Below are positions 54,626 through 62,800 of a DNA stretch of 64,000 bases, piece by piece (within the stretch, counting starts at the first letter, position 1; every line of letters starts with the position of its first letter). Source of the DNA: DATGMS01 sp035303945 (lineage in GTDB: Bacteria; Bacteroidota; Bacteroidia; Cytophagales; Cyclobacteriaceae); NCBI GenBank assembly GCA_035303945.1, contig DATGQZ010000023.1, positions 1 through 64,000 of the forward strand, in the 5' to 3' direction. A program made the translations under genes and the position numbers. The notes under the pieces were generated by a model. The model was not told where the DNA came from. It saw nothing but the letters and a program-made list of their open reading frames with translations, and searched no databases.

Positions 54626-55192
54626 TTATGATCGAATCCAGTTTTCCATGATTTGTTTGCCGTGCTCTGTAAGGATGCTTTCTGGATGGAACTGTAATCC
54701 CCTAACCCGAAATGCTTTGTGCTTCACCCCCATAATTTGCCCATCTGGCGTCTTGGCAGTAATTGATAAGCTATCCGGCAGTGTACTCTCATCAATTACC
54801 CAGCTATGGTATCGCCCAATTTTAAATATTTTTGGCAATCCGTTAAACAGCACATCATCCTTAACCTTAACTTCAGAAGCCACACCGTGAACTACCTCTG
54901 TGAGGTTATTCAGGCTTCCACCAAAGGCCTCTCCGATGGCTTGATGTCCCAAACATATCCCTAAAATGTCTTTTGTCGCAGCATATTTAAGAATTAAAGC
55001 CGACATGATTCCCGCATCACTGGGCACACCAGGACCCGGCGACAGGAGAATTTTATCATATGCTTCTACATCTTCCAATGCAATTTTGTCATTCCTATAG
55101 ATGTCCATTTGGTCACCATAGCCCAATTCCCTCAAAATATAAACAAGATTGTAGGTAAAGGAATCGTAATTATCAAGTACTAGTATTTTCAT
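54626..55192 (-). CDS. trpG: Anthranilate synthase glutaminase component
   Basis: The 188-residue amidotransferase has the Cys nucleophile in LGICLGHQAIGEAFGG and the His-Glu pair in GLQFHPESILTEHG, with the early LVLDNYDSFTYNLV segment of the TrpG/PabA family. It supplies ammonia to TrpE, 20 nt upstream in the operon; as in many bacteria it may also serve para-aminobenzoate synthesis. Confidence 0.95.
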   Translation of the reverse strand: MKILVLDNYDSFTYNLVYILRELGYGDQMDIYRNDKIALEDVEAYDKILLSPGPGVPSDAGIMSALILKYAATKDILGICLGHQAIGEAFGGSLNNLTEVVHGVASEVKVKDDVLFNGLPKIFKIGRYHSWVIDESTLPDSLSITAKTPDGQIMGVKHKAFRVRGLQFHPESILTEHGKQIMENWIRS

Positions 55193-55212
55193 ACAACGGT
55201 GTGAGGTGTGGA

Positions 55213-56631
55213 TTAGACTTCTTCTGCTTTTTTAAGGGCTACTCTTAAGGCTTCCAGTTTATTGCTAACTTCCTGTAGCTCGCTTTCTATAGATGATTTG
55301 GCCACTACGCCGGCTCCTGCCTGGTACCGCAGCTTGTTGCCATCCGAAACAAAGGATCGGATTAGGATCGCATGATTAAAATCCCCATTGAAACCCAGAT
55401 AGCCTATTGCTCCGCCGTAAAATCCGCGGGCACGGTTTTCCAGGTGGTCGATCAGCGTCATCGCCATGTACTTCGGTGCACCCGAAAGTGTACCGGCGGG
55501 AAAAGTATCTGCTACCAATTGCAGGGGATTGGCACCCTGAGGAAGTATACCTGTAACTTTTGACACCAGATGGATCACATGAGAATAATATTGAATTTCC
55601 TTAAAAACCTCAACCTCCACTTTTTCAGAAGAACGGCTAAGGTCATTTCTGGCCAAATCCACCAACATAACATGCTCAGAGTTCTCCTTAGGATCATCAT
55701 AAAGTTTGAGCGCAAGGTTAGCATCCGCTTGATCATTGCCGGTACGTTTAAAAGTACCTGCAATCGGATAAATGGTGGCTTTATTATTTTTCACTACAAT
55801 TTGTGCTTCCGGAGAACTGCCGAAAACCTTATAAGAGCCGTAGTCAAAGTAAAAGAGATAGGGGGATGGGTTAATGGACCTTAGCGCCCGATAAACATTA
55901 AATTCATCTCCTTTAAATCCAGTAGTAAATGCCCGCGAAAGAACAATCTGGAATACATCTCCCTTAAAGCAGTGCTCTCTACCCTGACGCAGGATATCCA
56001 GAAATTCCTCATCTGAATAGTTAGAACGCTCCTCCCCCATTGCCTGAAAGTGGTATGAAGGGATATTTTTATTGTTCAACAAAGTTTCTATTTGTTCAAT
56101 ACCGATACTTTCCTCCGACTCATCTACAGTATGTTGAAAAATATGCAATTCGTTTTTGAAGTGGTCTACAACGATGACATTCTTATAGACCGAATACTGC
56201 ATCATGGGAATGCTGGCATTACGGGAATTCTTCAGTTGTATATCTTCAAAATAGGCCAGGGTGTCATACTGCATATAGCCAAAAAGACCATTTGTGTTAA
56301 ACTTAAACTCAGCCTTTTCTTCTGAAAACTTCCTACTAAACCTGCGCAACGCGTTTATTAATGTATTCTCCTTCCCAATCGTATAGGCCTGACTGTCGCC
56401 AAAAGGCAAATCTTCTTTGACCCTTCCTTCATTAAAGGTAAACGTAGCCATGGGATTGAAGCATATGTACGAATAACTGTTCTCTTGGCTATGATAATCC
56501 GAACTTTCCAAGAGAATGGGATTGGAAAATCTATCTCTGATCTGGAGATAGATACTCACAGGCGTGATTGTATCCGCCAACATTTTCTTGTACCTCGTTT
56601 TGATGAGGTACTGTTTTTCCTCGGTTTTCAT
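55213..56631 (-). CDS. trpE: Anthranilate synthase component I
   Basis: The 472-residue chorismate-utilising enzyme has the Trp-feedback motif LLESSD near the N-terminus, and the catalytic core with FPAGTLSGAPK, DLARNDLSR and YQAGAGVVAKS. The LLES motif suggests feedback inhibition by tryptophan is kept. It is the first structural gene after the attenuator described below and starts the trpEGDCFBA array. Confidence 0.97.
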   Translation of the reverse strand: MKTEEKQYLIKTRYKKMLADTITPVSIYLQIRDRFSNPILLESSDYHSQENSYSYICFNPMATFTFNEGRVKEDLPFGDSQAYTIGKENTLINALRRFSRKFSEEKAEFKFNTNGLFGYMQYDTLAYFEDIQLKNSRNASIPMMQYSVYKNVIVVDHFKNELHIFQHTVDESEESIGIEQIETLLNNKNIPSYHFQAMGEERSNYSDEEFLDILRQGREHCFKGDVFQIVLSRAFTTGFKGDEFNVYRALRSINPSPYLFYFDYGSYKVFGSSPEAQIVVKNNKATIYPIAGTFKRTGNDQADANLALKLYDDPKENSEHVMLVDLARNDLSRSSEKVEVEVFKEIQYYSHVIHLVSKVTGILPQGANPLQLVADTFPAGTLSGAPKYMAMTLIDHLENRARGFYGGAIGYLGFNGDFNHAILIRSFVSDGNKLRYQAGAGVVAKSSIESELQEVSNKLEALRVALKKAEEV

Positions 56632-56649
56632 AATAACAATGTTAAAAGA

Positions 56650-56682
56650 AAAAGGCTTACCGGAGAATCCAGCAAGCCTTTT
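56650..56682 (-). terminator. trp attenuator terminator
   Basis: A 15-bp stem with a 3-nt loop: plus-strand 56650-56664 pairs with 56668-56682, with two G-U pairs in the minus-strand RNA. The minus-strand RNA then runs into a T-rich tract (CTTTTTCTTTT). It lies 22 nt after the leader-peptide stop and 19 nt before the trpE start, so it is positioned to stop transcription before the structural genes. Confidence 0.93.
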
Positions 56683-56727
56683 CTTGTAGTCTTTAATTAT
56701 TTTTTAGGCAAAAAGTAGCTGTTCTCC
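56662..56727 (-). promoter_or_regulatory. trp antiterminator pairing
   Basis: In the minus-strand RNA, GGAGAACAGC (plus 56718-56727, inside the leader-peptide coding region) can pair with GCUG-GA-UUCUCC (plus 56662-56673), giving 10 bp around a 2-nt bulge. This pairing takes bases from the upper stem and loop of the terminator, so the two structures exclude each other. The first arm can itself be masked by UUCU/AGAA pairing earlier in the leader. Confidence 0.75.
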
Positions 56728-56781
56728 CTTCGAAAGAAGTTTAGAATGCCACCACCATATTTGCTCATTAATCGTTTTCAT
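56704..56781 (-). CDS. trpL: trp operon leader peptide
   Basis: A 25-codon frame reads MKTINEQIWWWHSKLLSKG then EQLLFA and stops 22 nt before the terminator. Codons 9-11 are three consecutive TGG (plus 56749-56757), an extreme Trp density for a short peptide, and they lie 12 nt before the segment that masks the antiterminator arm. A ribosome stalled on them for lack of Trp-tRNA would release that arm and favour the antiterminator; with ample Trp-tRNA it moves on and the terminator forms. It has no function as a protein. Confidence 0.92.
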   Translation of the reverse strand: MKTINEQIWWWHSKLLSKGEQLLFA

Positions 56782-56793
56782 ATTGTCTCAGGA

Positions 56794-56823
56794 CAAAGAT
56801 ATGCATGGATTTTACTTAACAAA
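56794..56823 (-). promoter_or_regulatory. trp operon promoter
   Basis: On the minus strand TTTG (plus 56820-56823), 18-nt spacer, TATCTTTG (plus 56794-56801). It matches the Bacteroidota consensus exactly. Transcription would start near 56789, only about 8 nt before the leader ATG. Confidence 0.85.
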
Positions 56824-56891
56824 AATAAATCTGCAATATTTTAACGAAAACCGTTTGATTCTCTTGTTTTGTTAAGAAGTTTTCAACAACC

Positions 56892-57173
56892 TTATTTGTT
56901 CTGGTCCATCAGTCGTTGTTGTTGCCAGGCAGGCGTAAGCTCACGTTCTTCAAATTTTATCAACCGCCCATTTTCAAAGGTCGCCAAGATATAGAAGCCG
57001 TCGTCCCTATTTACGCGATAGGTTTTTGTTTGACCCTCCATGTTGTTGATCACCGCCGATTTGTTCTGCCTCAAAAACTTCTTTTCCTCCATTCCTAAAT
57101 CATACGCGTTACGGGACACGCCACAGGCTGTCATCAATAGGGCTAGGGATAGCATTGCCAATAATTTTTTCAT
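56892..57173 (-). CDS. Small lipoprotein of unknown function
   Basis: The ATG at 57173 gives 93 residues with a lipoprotein signal (LALLMTACGVS, Cys at residue 17); the open frame extends 75 codons upstream but without a signal and is rejected. The mature part (AYDLGMEEKKFLRQNK, then KTYRVNRDDGFYILATFENGRL, ending FEERELTPAW) is a small hydrophilic domain, and I do not recognise the family. Two CAAATGTA elements, the complement of TAnnTTTG, lie 73-91 nt upstream and may be -7 boxes. It is independent of the trp operon. Confidence 0.75.
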   Translation of the reverse strand: MKKLLAMLSLALLMTACGVSRNAYDLGMEEKKFLRQNKSAVINNMEGQTKTYRVNRDDGFYILATFENGRLIKFEERELTPAWQQQRLMDQNK

Positions 57174-57245
57174 AACCTTTTGCTTTAAGTAATCAGATGG
57201 AAATACTACAATAAATTGGCCATAATTGTTCTTCAATGGTATCGA

Positions 57246-57264
57246 CAAATGTAGTCCAAATGTA
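57246..57264 (-). promoter_or_regulatory. Tandem -7-like elements
   Basis: Plus-strand CAAATGTA at 57246-57253 and again at 57257-57264, that is TACATTTG twice on the minus strand, each fitting TAnnTTTG. No TTTG -33 box at the usual spacing was found. Possible start region for the small lipoprotein gene. Confidence 0.35.
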
Positions 57265-57355
57265 CAAGAGTTTAATATACATCCATTTAGAAAAGATTTC
57301 GATCCCTCATAATTCATGGGTCGTTGCGTGATGAAAAGAATTTGTGCAGGAGCTT

Positions 57356-57385
57356 TTTGAAATGAAATAATTTTACCTATCTTTG
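57356..57385 (+). promoter_or_regulatory. Promoter of SRP RNA gene
   Basis: TTTG at 57356-57359, 18-nt spacer, TATCTTTG at 57378-57385. The transcript would begin near 57390, the first base of the paired 5' end of the SRP RNA. Confidence 0.85.
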
Positions 57386-57389
57386 TACC

Positions 57390-57477
57390 AAGCGGCACGA
57401 CCAGCTCCTGCTGAATCCCCCAGGTCCGGAAGGGAGCAAGGGTAAGTGGTCGTAGCGGTGCGATGCCGCTTACTTTT
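57390..57477 (+). ncRNA. ffs: Small bacterial signal recognition particle RNA (4.5S type)
   Basis: The domain IV core is clear: CCCCCAGGTCCGGAAGGGAG with the conserved GGAA tetraloop and the asymmetric loop, then CAAGGGTAAG. The 5' end AAGCGGCA (57390-57397) pairs with TGCCGCTT (57464-57471) and ACGACCA pairs with TGGTCGT, closing a hairpin of about 88 nt. A T-run follows. It binds Ffh and targets nascent membrane proteins to FtsY. Upstream is a consensus promoter; downstream is the aldolase gene. Confidence 0.95.
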
Positions 57478-57555
57478 TTATACTATTTTATAACAAGCCA
57501 TTGTTTCTTTCCTTCATTTAAACCTACCTTTACCAACCAAAAACTTAAAGTAATC

Positions 57556-58215
57556 ATGAAATTCTTTATTGACACAGCCAATTTGGGTGAAATTCAGGAA
57601 GCGTATGATCTCGGCGTATTAGACGGTGTAACGACCAACCCTTCACTCATGGCCAAAGAAGGGATTGTGGGCGAAGAAAATGTGAGGGCCCACTATAAGG
57701 CAATCTGTAATATCGTGGAAGACAAGGTTAGTGCCGAAGTAATCGCTACTGACTTTGACGGGATGATTCGTGAAGGAAAAGAACTTGCTAAGATTGATGA
57801 TAAAATAGTAGTTAAAATCCCTATGACTAAGGAAGGGGTAAAAGCTATTAAATATTTTCAGGCTGAAGGGATCAGAACCAACTGCACCTTGATTTTCTCT
57901 GCCGGCCAAGCCTTACTGGCGGCCAAAGCGGGTGCTTCCTACGTCTCTCCTTTTATTGGAAGGTTAGACGATATAGGCTTCGACGGACTAGAACTCATAG
58001 AGCAGATCGTAGGAATCTATCAAAACTATGGCATTGCAACAGAAGTGTTGGCTGCGTCGCTGCGACATACCCAGCACCTCATCAAATGTGCTGAAATTGG
58101 TGCGGATGTGGTCACTTGTCCATTGAAGGTCATCACAGGCTTACTCGGTCACCCCTTGACGGATAAAGGATTGGCGCAATTTCTTGCCGACCACGCCAAA
58201 GCCAACAACCTATAA
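57556..58215 (+). CDS. Transaldolase / fructose-6-phosphate aldolase-type enzyme
   Basis: The ATG at 57556 gives 219 residues; the frame extends upstream through the SRP RNA gene and is rejected there. The small TalC/FSA-type TIM barrel begins MKFFIDTANLGEIQEA; the Schiff-base Lys87 is in VVKIPMTKEG, and GVTTNPSLMAKEG and YVSPFIGRLDD are family motifs. Members of this size act as transaldolase in the pentose phosphate pathway or as fructose-6-phosphate aldolase; the transaldolase role is more common in Bacteroidota. It follows the SRP RNA but has its own terminator. Confidence 0.93.
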   Translation: MKFFIDTANLGEIQEAYDLGVLDGVTTNPSLMAKEGIVGEENVRAHYKAICNIVEDKVSAEVIATDFDGMIREGKELAKIDDKIVVKIPMTKEGVKAIKYFQAEGIRTNCTLIFSAGQALLAAKAGASYVSPFIGRLDDIGFDGLELIEQIVGIYQNYGIATEVLAASLRHTQHLIKCAEIGADVVTCPLKVITGLLGHPLTDKGLAQFLADHAKANNL

Positions 58216-58238
58216 ACAGCACATTCTCGGGCTATAAA

Positions 58239-58268
58239 GAAGGGCGTCATCATGGCAGCCCTTTTTTT
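58239..58268 (+). terminator. Terminator after transaldolase-like gene
   Basis: AAGGGC (58240-58245) and GCCCTT (58258-58263) with a T-run of 7 after it. The stem is short but GC-rich. It starts 25 nt after the stop. Confidence 0.75.
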
Positions 58269-58331
58269 AATTACCCCTCAACAGTTCAAAAATTTTTATC
58301 TCTTGGCGAGATACCTTAAATTTCGAGATCA

Positions 58332-58550
58332 ATGCCCTTTGGTACCATGTATATCATCAAAGTAAAAGGAAAAGCTAAAATCCCTAATTACATCCAGATC
58401 AGGGATGAAAACTTTGTGCTCGTGGCATATTTCAGGGCGGATCGCCCACTGAAAAACATTGAAAAGTTTGGTCTTGAAGGAAAAGAAGCAGAGCTGGAAG
58501 CCTTGATCAATGATCTTCCTTTTGGCAAACTGCAAAAACTTGAACTATAA
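58332..58550 (+). CDS. Small protein upstream of ftsE, unknown function
   Basis: The 72-residue protein, or 67 if the in-frame ATG at 58347 (MYIIKVKGKAKIPNYIQI) is used, is a small beta-rich, mostly soluble protein with YIQIRDENFVLVAYFRADRP, then PLKNIEKFGLEG and a basic C-terminus. I do not recognise a named family. It is separated from ftsE by 3 nt, so they are co-transcribed and probably work together in cell division or envelope traffic. Confidence 0.75.
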   Translation: MPFGTMYIIKVKGKAKIPNYIQIRDENFVLVAYFRADRPLKNIEKFGLEGKEAELEALINDLPFGKLQKLEL

Positions 58551-58553
58551 ATT

Positions 58554-59264
58554 ATGGTGTTCTCCAATGATCCTGTAGTTAAATTACATAAAGCCTGTAT
58601 CTTCCAAGGCATTACTGCCATTATACAGGATGTAACCTTTGAGATAGAAAAAGGCGAGTTTGTGTTTTTAATTGGGAGAACCGGTAGCGGAAAAAGCTCG
58701 CTGCTAAAAACCCTGTACGCCGATCTGCCGCTACGAATGGGAGAAGGGGAAATTGCAGGCTACAACTTAACCAACATAAAAACCAAAGATATCCCCTACC
58801 TTCGAAGGAAGCTCGGTATCGTGTTCCAGGATTTCCAGCTTTTTACGGATCGCACGGTAGCAGACAATCTTTATTTTGTGATGAGGGCCACTGGCTGGAA
58901 GGACAAATCAAAGATGAAAAGCCGTATGGTAGAGGTTCTTTTAAGGGTGGGACTCGGTAGCGCGGCTACTAAGATGCCCCACCAACTTTCGGGAGGTGAG
59001 CAGCAACGGGTAGTGATAGCCAGAGCCTTGCTCAATGAACCTTCCATTCTATTGGCGGATGAACCTACCGGAAATCTTGACCCGGATGTGGCGGATGGCA
59101 TTTTCCAACTTTTTCAGGAAATCAGTAAACAAGGAACTGCTATTTTGATGGCTACCCATAATTACGAACTTTTGAAAAAATATCCCTACCGTGTATTGAA
59201 GTGTGAAAACGGGAGGCTACTTGACAGCAAAACCTCTGATATTTCACTCTCTTCCGCATTTTAA
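58554..59264 (+). CDS. ftsE: Cell-division ABC ATPase FtsE
   Basis: The 236-residue ABC ATPase has Walker A (GRTGSGKSS), Q-loop (VFQDFQLF), signature LSGGEQQR, Walker B (ILLADEPTGNLDP) and H-loop (MATHNYELL). The DRTVADNL and early LHKACIFQGI segments are those of FtsE rather than general lipoprotein exporters. FtsE works with the membrane protein FtsX to activate periplasmic hydrolases at division. FtsX is not adjacent on either side, which is usual in Bacteroidota, where the two genes can lie apart. The gene lies 3 nt after the small protein. Confidence 0.9.
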   Translation: MVFSNDPVVKLHKACIFQGITAIIQDVTFEIEKGEFVFLIGRTGSGKSSLLKTLYADLPLRMGEGEIAGYNLTNIKTKDIPYLRRKLGIVFQDFQLFTDRTVADNLYFVMRATGWKDKSKMKSRMVEVLLRVGLGSAATKMPHQLSGGEQQRVVIARALLNEPSILLADEPTGNLDPDVADGIFQLFQEISKQGTAILMATHNYELLKKYPYRVLKCENGRLLDSKTSDISLSSAF

Positions 59265-59881
59265 GTGGCGGGTGAACTATGACCTCATATTGGCAGCAAC
59301 AACCTTTTCAATCTTTGTCCACTCTATGATAATTTTCTGAACCTTTTTTCACCAAATCGATACGAAAATACCCGTAAAATTTCCGAATTTTTGACACAGT
59401 CCCCCCTTATGCTTAACCGGTATAAAAACCCGGGTAGTCGCTTTTTTTTGGCCAAGTTTTAATATTGGTTTTATTAAATGGATCACCTATATTTAAAGGT
59501 ATTCACGAATAACCCAAAATACGATGTGCAGATCTCTCCGATATGACGAGGAATCATTGGGCGTAGGGCGTATTGCTCCTCAGCCATTACGTTACTGTTG
59601 GAGCATTATCTATTTTTTACTGTCCCATCTATTAGTCCCCCTATTTTGGGGCCTTAACGAACGGTCCGGCAAACCGCAGGGCTATGATGAAGTCACTTAA
59701 CTCTTCTAGCAGCTACTATAGAAGTAAGCTAGCTAATAATATCCCACTTTTACTCGCATCCAAACCATTTTGCCTATGAAACAATAAAAGAGCAGAGACC
59801 ATCTAAAAATTTATCCAGTTCGAGCAAAGGCTACCTTTGTTACATCTCGAACACATCAATTAACAACAACAACTAGATCCT
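59265..59881. other. 617-nt intergenic region upstream of susC
   Basis: There is no credible coding frame. Near 59638-59652, CCCC-TATTTT-GGGG is a short hairpin. The last 75 nt hold the promoter and nested dyads for the susC gene. The first part holds long T-rich and A-rich runs (for example around 59340-59460) that may be part of the ftsE 3' end. Confidence 0.6.
59810..59839 (+). promoter_or_regulatory. Promoter of susC gene, inside nested dyads
   Basis: TTTA at 59810-59813, 18-nt spacer, TACCTTTG at 59832-59839; one base off consensus at -33 and exact at -7. CAAAGG-CTA-CCTTTG (59825-59839) overlaps the -7 box, and GTTCGAG/CTCGAAC (59818-59824 and 59846-59852) flanks it. A regulator binding these dyads would control initiation. 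Confidence 0.65.
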
Positions 59882-62800
59882 ATGAAAAACCCATTACAAT
59901 CAACATTTAAGATAGGAAAAGTTTATGCATGCGGATTTTTCCTACAGATGCTATGCATACCTATTCTGGATGCCTCCGAAGCAAACAGGGTTTCCTTTAA
60001 TCATCCCTCCAGTCCTTCTATTTCATCTGTCGATAAAATGCTATTAGCAGGTGCTTTAGACTGGGAAGAGCAGGTCATATCCGGTACAGTCACGGACCAA
60101 AACGGTGAACCTCTACCCGGCGTGACCGTTTCGGTGGAAGGCACCACCATTGGAACGGCCACTGATATCGACGGCAAGTACACCTTGGAAGTTCCAGATG
60201 GGGCTACCTTGGTATTCTCCTTCATTGGCTTCCAAACACAACGTGTGGCAGCCGGTAGCAGAAGTGTAATTAATATCACCTTAGTTGAGGATATCTCCTC
60301 TTTGGAAGAGGTGGTAGTAGTTGGCTATGGTACCCAACGCAAGAGCGATCTGACAGGCTCGGTAGCGGTGGTAAACGTCAGGGAGATGCAAGCACAACCA
60401 GCTGCCAGCCCCATTGAAGGGTTGCAAGGTAAAGCTACCGGTGTTCACATCATTAACACAGGTGCCCCTGGAGCTACCCCTCAAATCAGAATCCGTGGTT
60501 TCAGTACCATTAACAACAACAATCCACTTTACATTATTGATGGAGTTCCTTTTGAGGGAAAATTGAGCTGGTTGAACGCCAGTGATATTGAAAGCATGCA
60601 AGTGCTGAAAGATGCTTCTGCCGCCTCTATTTATGGAGCACGGGCCAACAATGGTGTGGTCATCATCACCACCAAAAGCGGTCAGCCAGGGGATCCCAAG
60701 GTCTCCTTCGACATGTACGTGGGCACCCAAACCCCGAATCGAGAGAGATTTCCGAAGTTCTTGAATCCCCAACAGTACGCTGAATATGTATATCGGCGCT
60801 ACATCAACGCGGGAAAAACACCGGGGCTAAGTGGCACCACCGGATCCAATTATGGCTCTGATCCGACTACCCCCGTACTGCCTGACTACCTGCTAGCCGG
60901 TACAAAAACCGGGCATACCATCACTCCGGCTGATGTGGATCCAGCTCTTTATAACTACAATCTTGAAAACCCAAGCCAGTTCTACCAAATTACACGGGCA
61001 AATAAGGAAGGAACCAACTGGTTTGAAGAGATCACCCAAAATGCTCCCTTGCAAAATTACCAGCTGAGCATTACGGGCGGAAACGACAAGAGTTCATACG
61101 CATTGAGCGGGGGATATTTTGATCAAGTGGGAACATTCAAATACACCCATTTCAAACGATACACTTTGCGCAGCAACACCCGAACCAAGCTGCTCAATGA
61201 CAAATTGACGATTGGTCAAAACCTGCAATATTCCTATACATCTGGAAACGGATTTGGCGTAAATGAGAATACCTCCGGCTCTTACCAAGGGGAAGGTTCT
61301 CCTATAGGTTGGGCTTATAGAATTCAAACCATCGTTCCTGTATACGATATCATGGGTAATTTCGCTGGCACGAGAGGTGATAAGTTGGGCAACGCTGATA
61401 ACCCGCTGTCTGTGCTGTATAGAGGCAAGGACAACCGCAACAACAGCAGCCAATTGTTTGGTAACGCCTATGCTAACCTGGAGGTGATCAAAGGCCTAAC
61501 GCTTAGAACCAATTTTGGGTTGCGGTACGAAACCTGGAACGGAAAGTCTATAGGCTATCCCAACCCAGAAAGGTCAGAAGGTAACTTCGATAACAATACC
61601 TTAAGTGAAAACCAAGGTATCGGTACAGAATGGACATGGACCAACACTGCCAATTATACACGCAGCTTTAATGACACCCATAATCTGACCCTTTTGTTGG
61701 GAACGGAGGCGATTAAAGGTAGTTCCCACTCGTTGACTGGTAGCGGCAGGGATTTCTTTGTAACAGGGGACTTAAACTACTACTACATCAATACCGCTGC
61801 TACCAACACGGCTGGAAGTAGCGGTGGTGCCAACTCCCTTTATTCGATCTTTGGCCGCGCAGACTACTCCTACAAAGGCAAATACCTCGTCTCTGCAACG
61901 CTGCGTCGTGATGGTTCCTCCAACTTTGGTCCTGAAAACAGGTATGGGATGTTCCCTGCTGCAAGTGCAGCATGGAGAGTATCTCAAGAAGGGTTTATGG
62001 AAAGCTCTTCCTGGATAGATGACCTCAAAATCAGGGCTGGATATGGTGTAACGGGTAATCAAAGCATTCCATCTTTTCAATATTTGAGAAGGTTTGCTTC
62101 TGGCATAAACAACTCCTTCTATCCTATTACAGGAGGTGAATTGAGAAGCGGGCTTTGGACCAGTAACTATGATAACCAGTCCATCAAATGGGAAGAGCGA
62201 AGCTCTATCAATATCGGCTTGGACTATACCTTGTTCGACTTCAAGATTGATGGTTCGATTGAATGGTTCAACACTACTACTGATGGTGTACTTTACCCGG
62301 TACCCCAGCCAAGCGCAGCTGTTGGAAGTGGTGCATCACCCTATATCAACTCCGGAAATATTAAAAACAGCGGTGTTGAATTTGCCATCAATTATCACCA
62401 CAACGCCGCAGCCTTCAGCAGTAATTCTTTCCAATTTGATGTAGGTGTATCGGTGTCAAGCTATAAAAATATCTTAGAAAGTCTGGCACCCACCGTTTCA
62501 GAACAACCCTACCTTACATTGAGAGGTGTAACCACTTCTATTATGCGGGCAGGTTCTCCTCTTGGCTCATTCTATGGTTATAAAGTCATAGGCATCAATC
62601 AAAGTGAAGAAGATATCCGAAACAATCCATCCTACAACGGAGCACGAGTCGGTGGATTTAAATATCAGGATGTATCCGGTCCGAATGGCACCCCTGACGG
62701 TATAATCGACGGCTTTGACAGAACTGTCATCGGCAACCCACACCCAGACTTCATCTATTCCTTAAGTTTCAATGCCTCCTACAAGAATTTTGACTTGAAC

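Noticed and set aside
57174..57398. 5' extension of the small lipoprotein frame on the minus strand
   Set aside because: The extension has no signal peptide and overlaps the SRP RNA promoter; the ATG at 57173 gives a proper lipoprotein signal.
57463..57555. 5' extension of the transaldolase-like frame
   Set aside because: It would run through the 3' end and terminator of the SRP RNA gene and has no family match; the ATG at 57556 starts the conserved protein.
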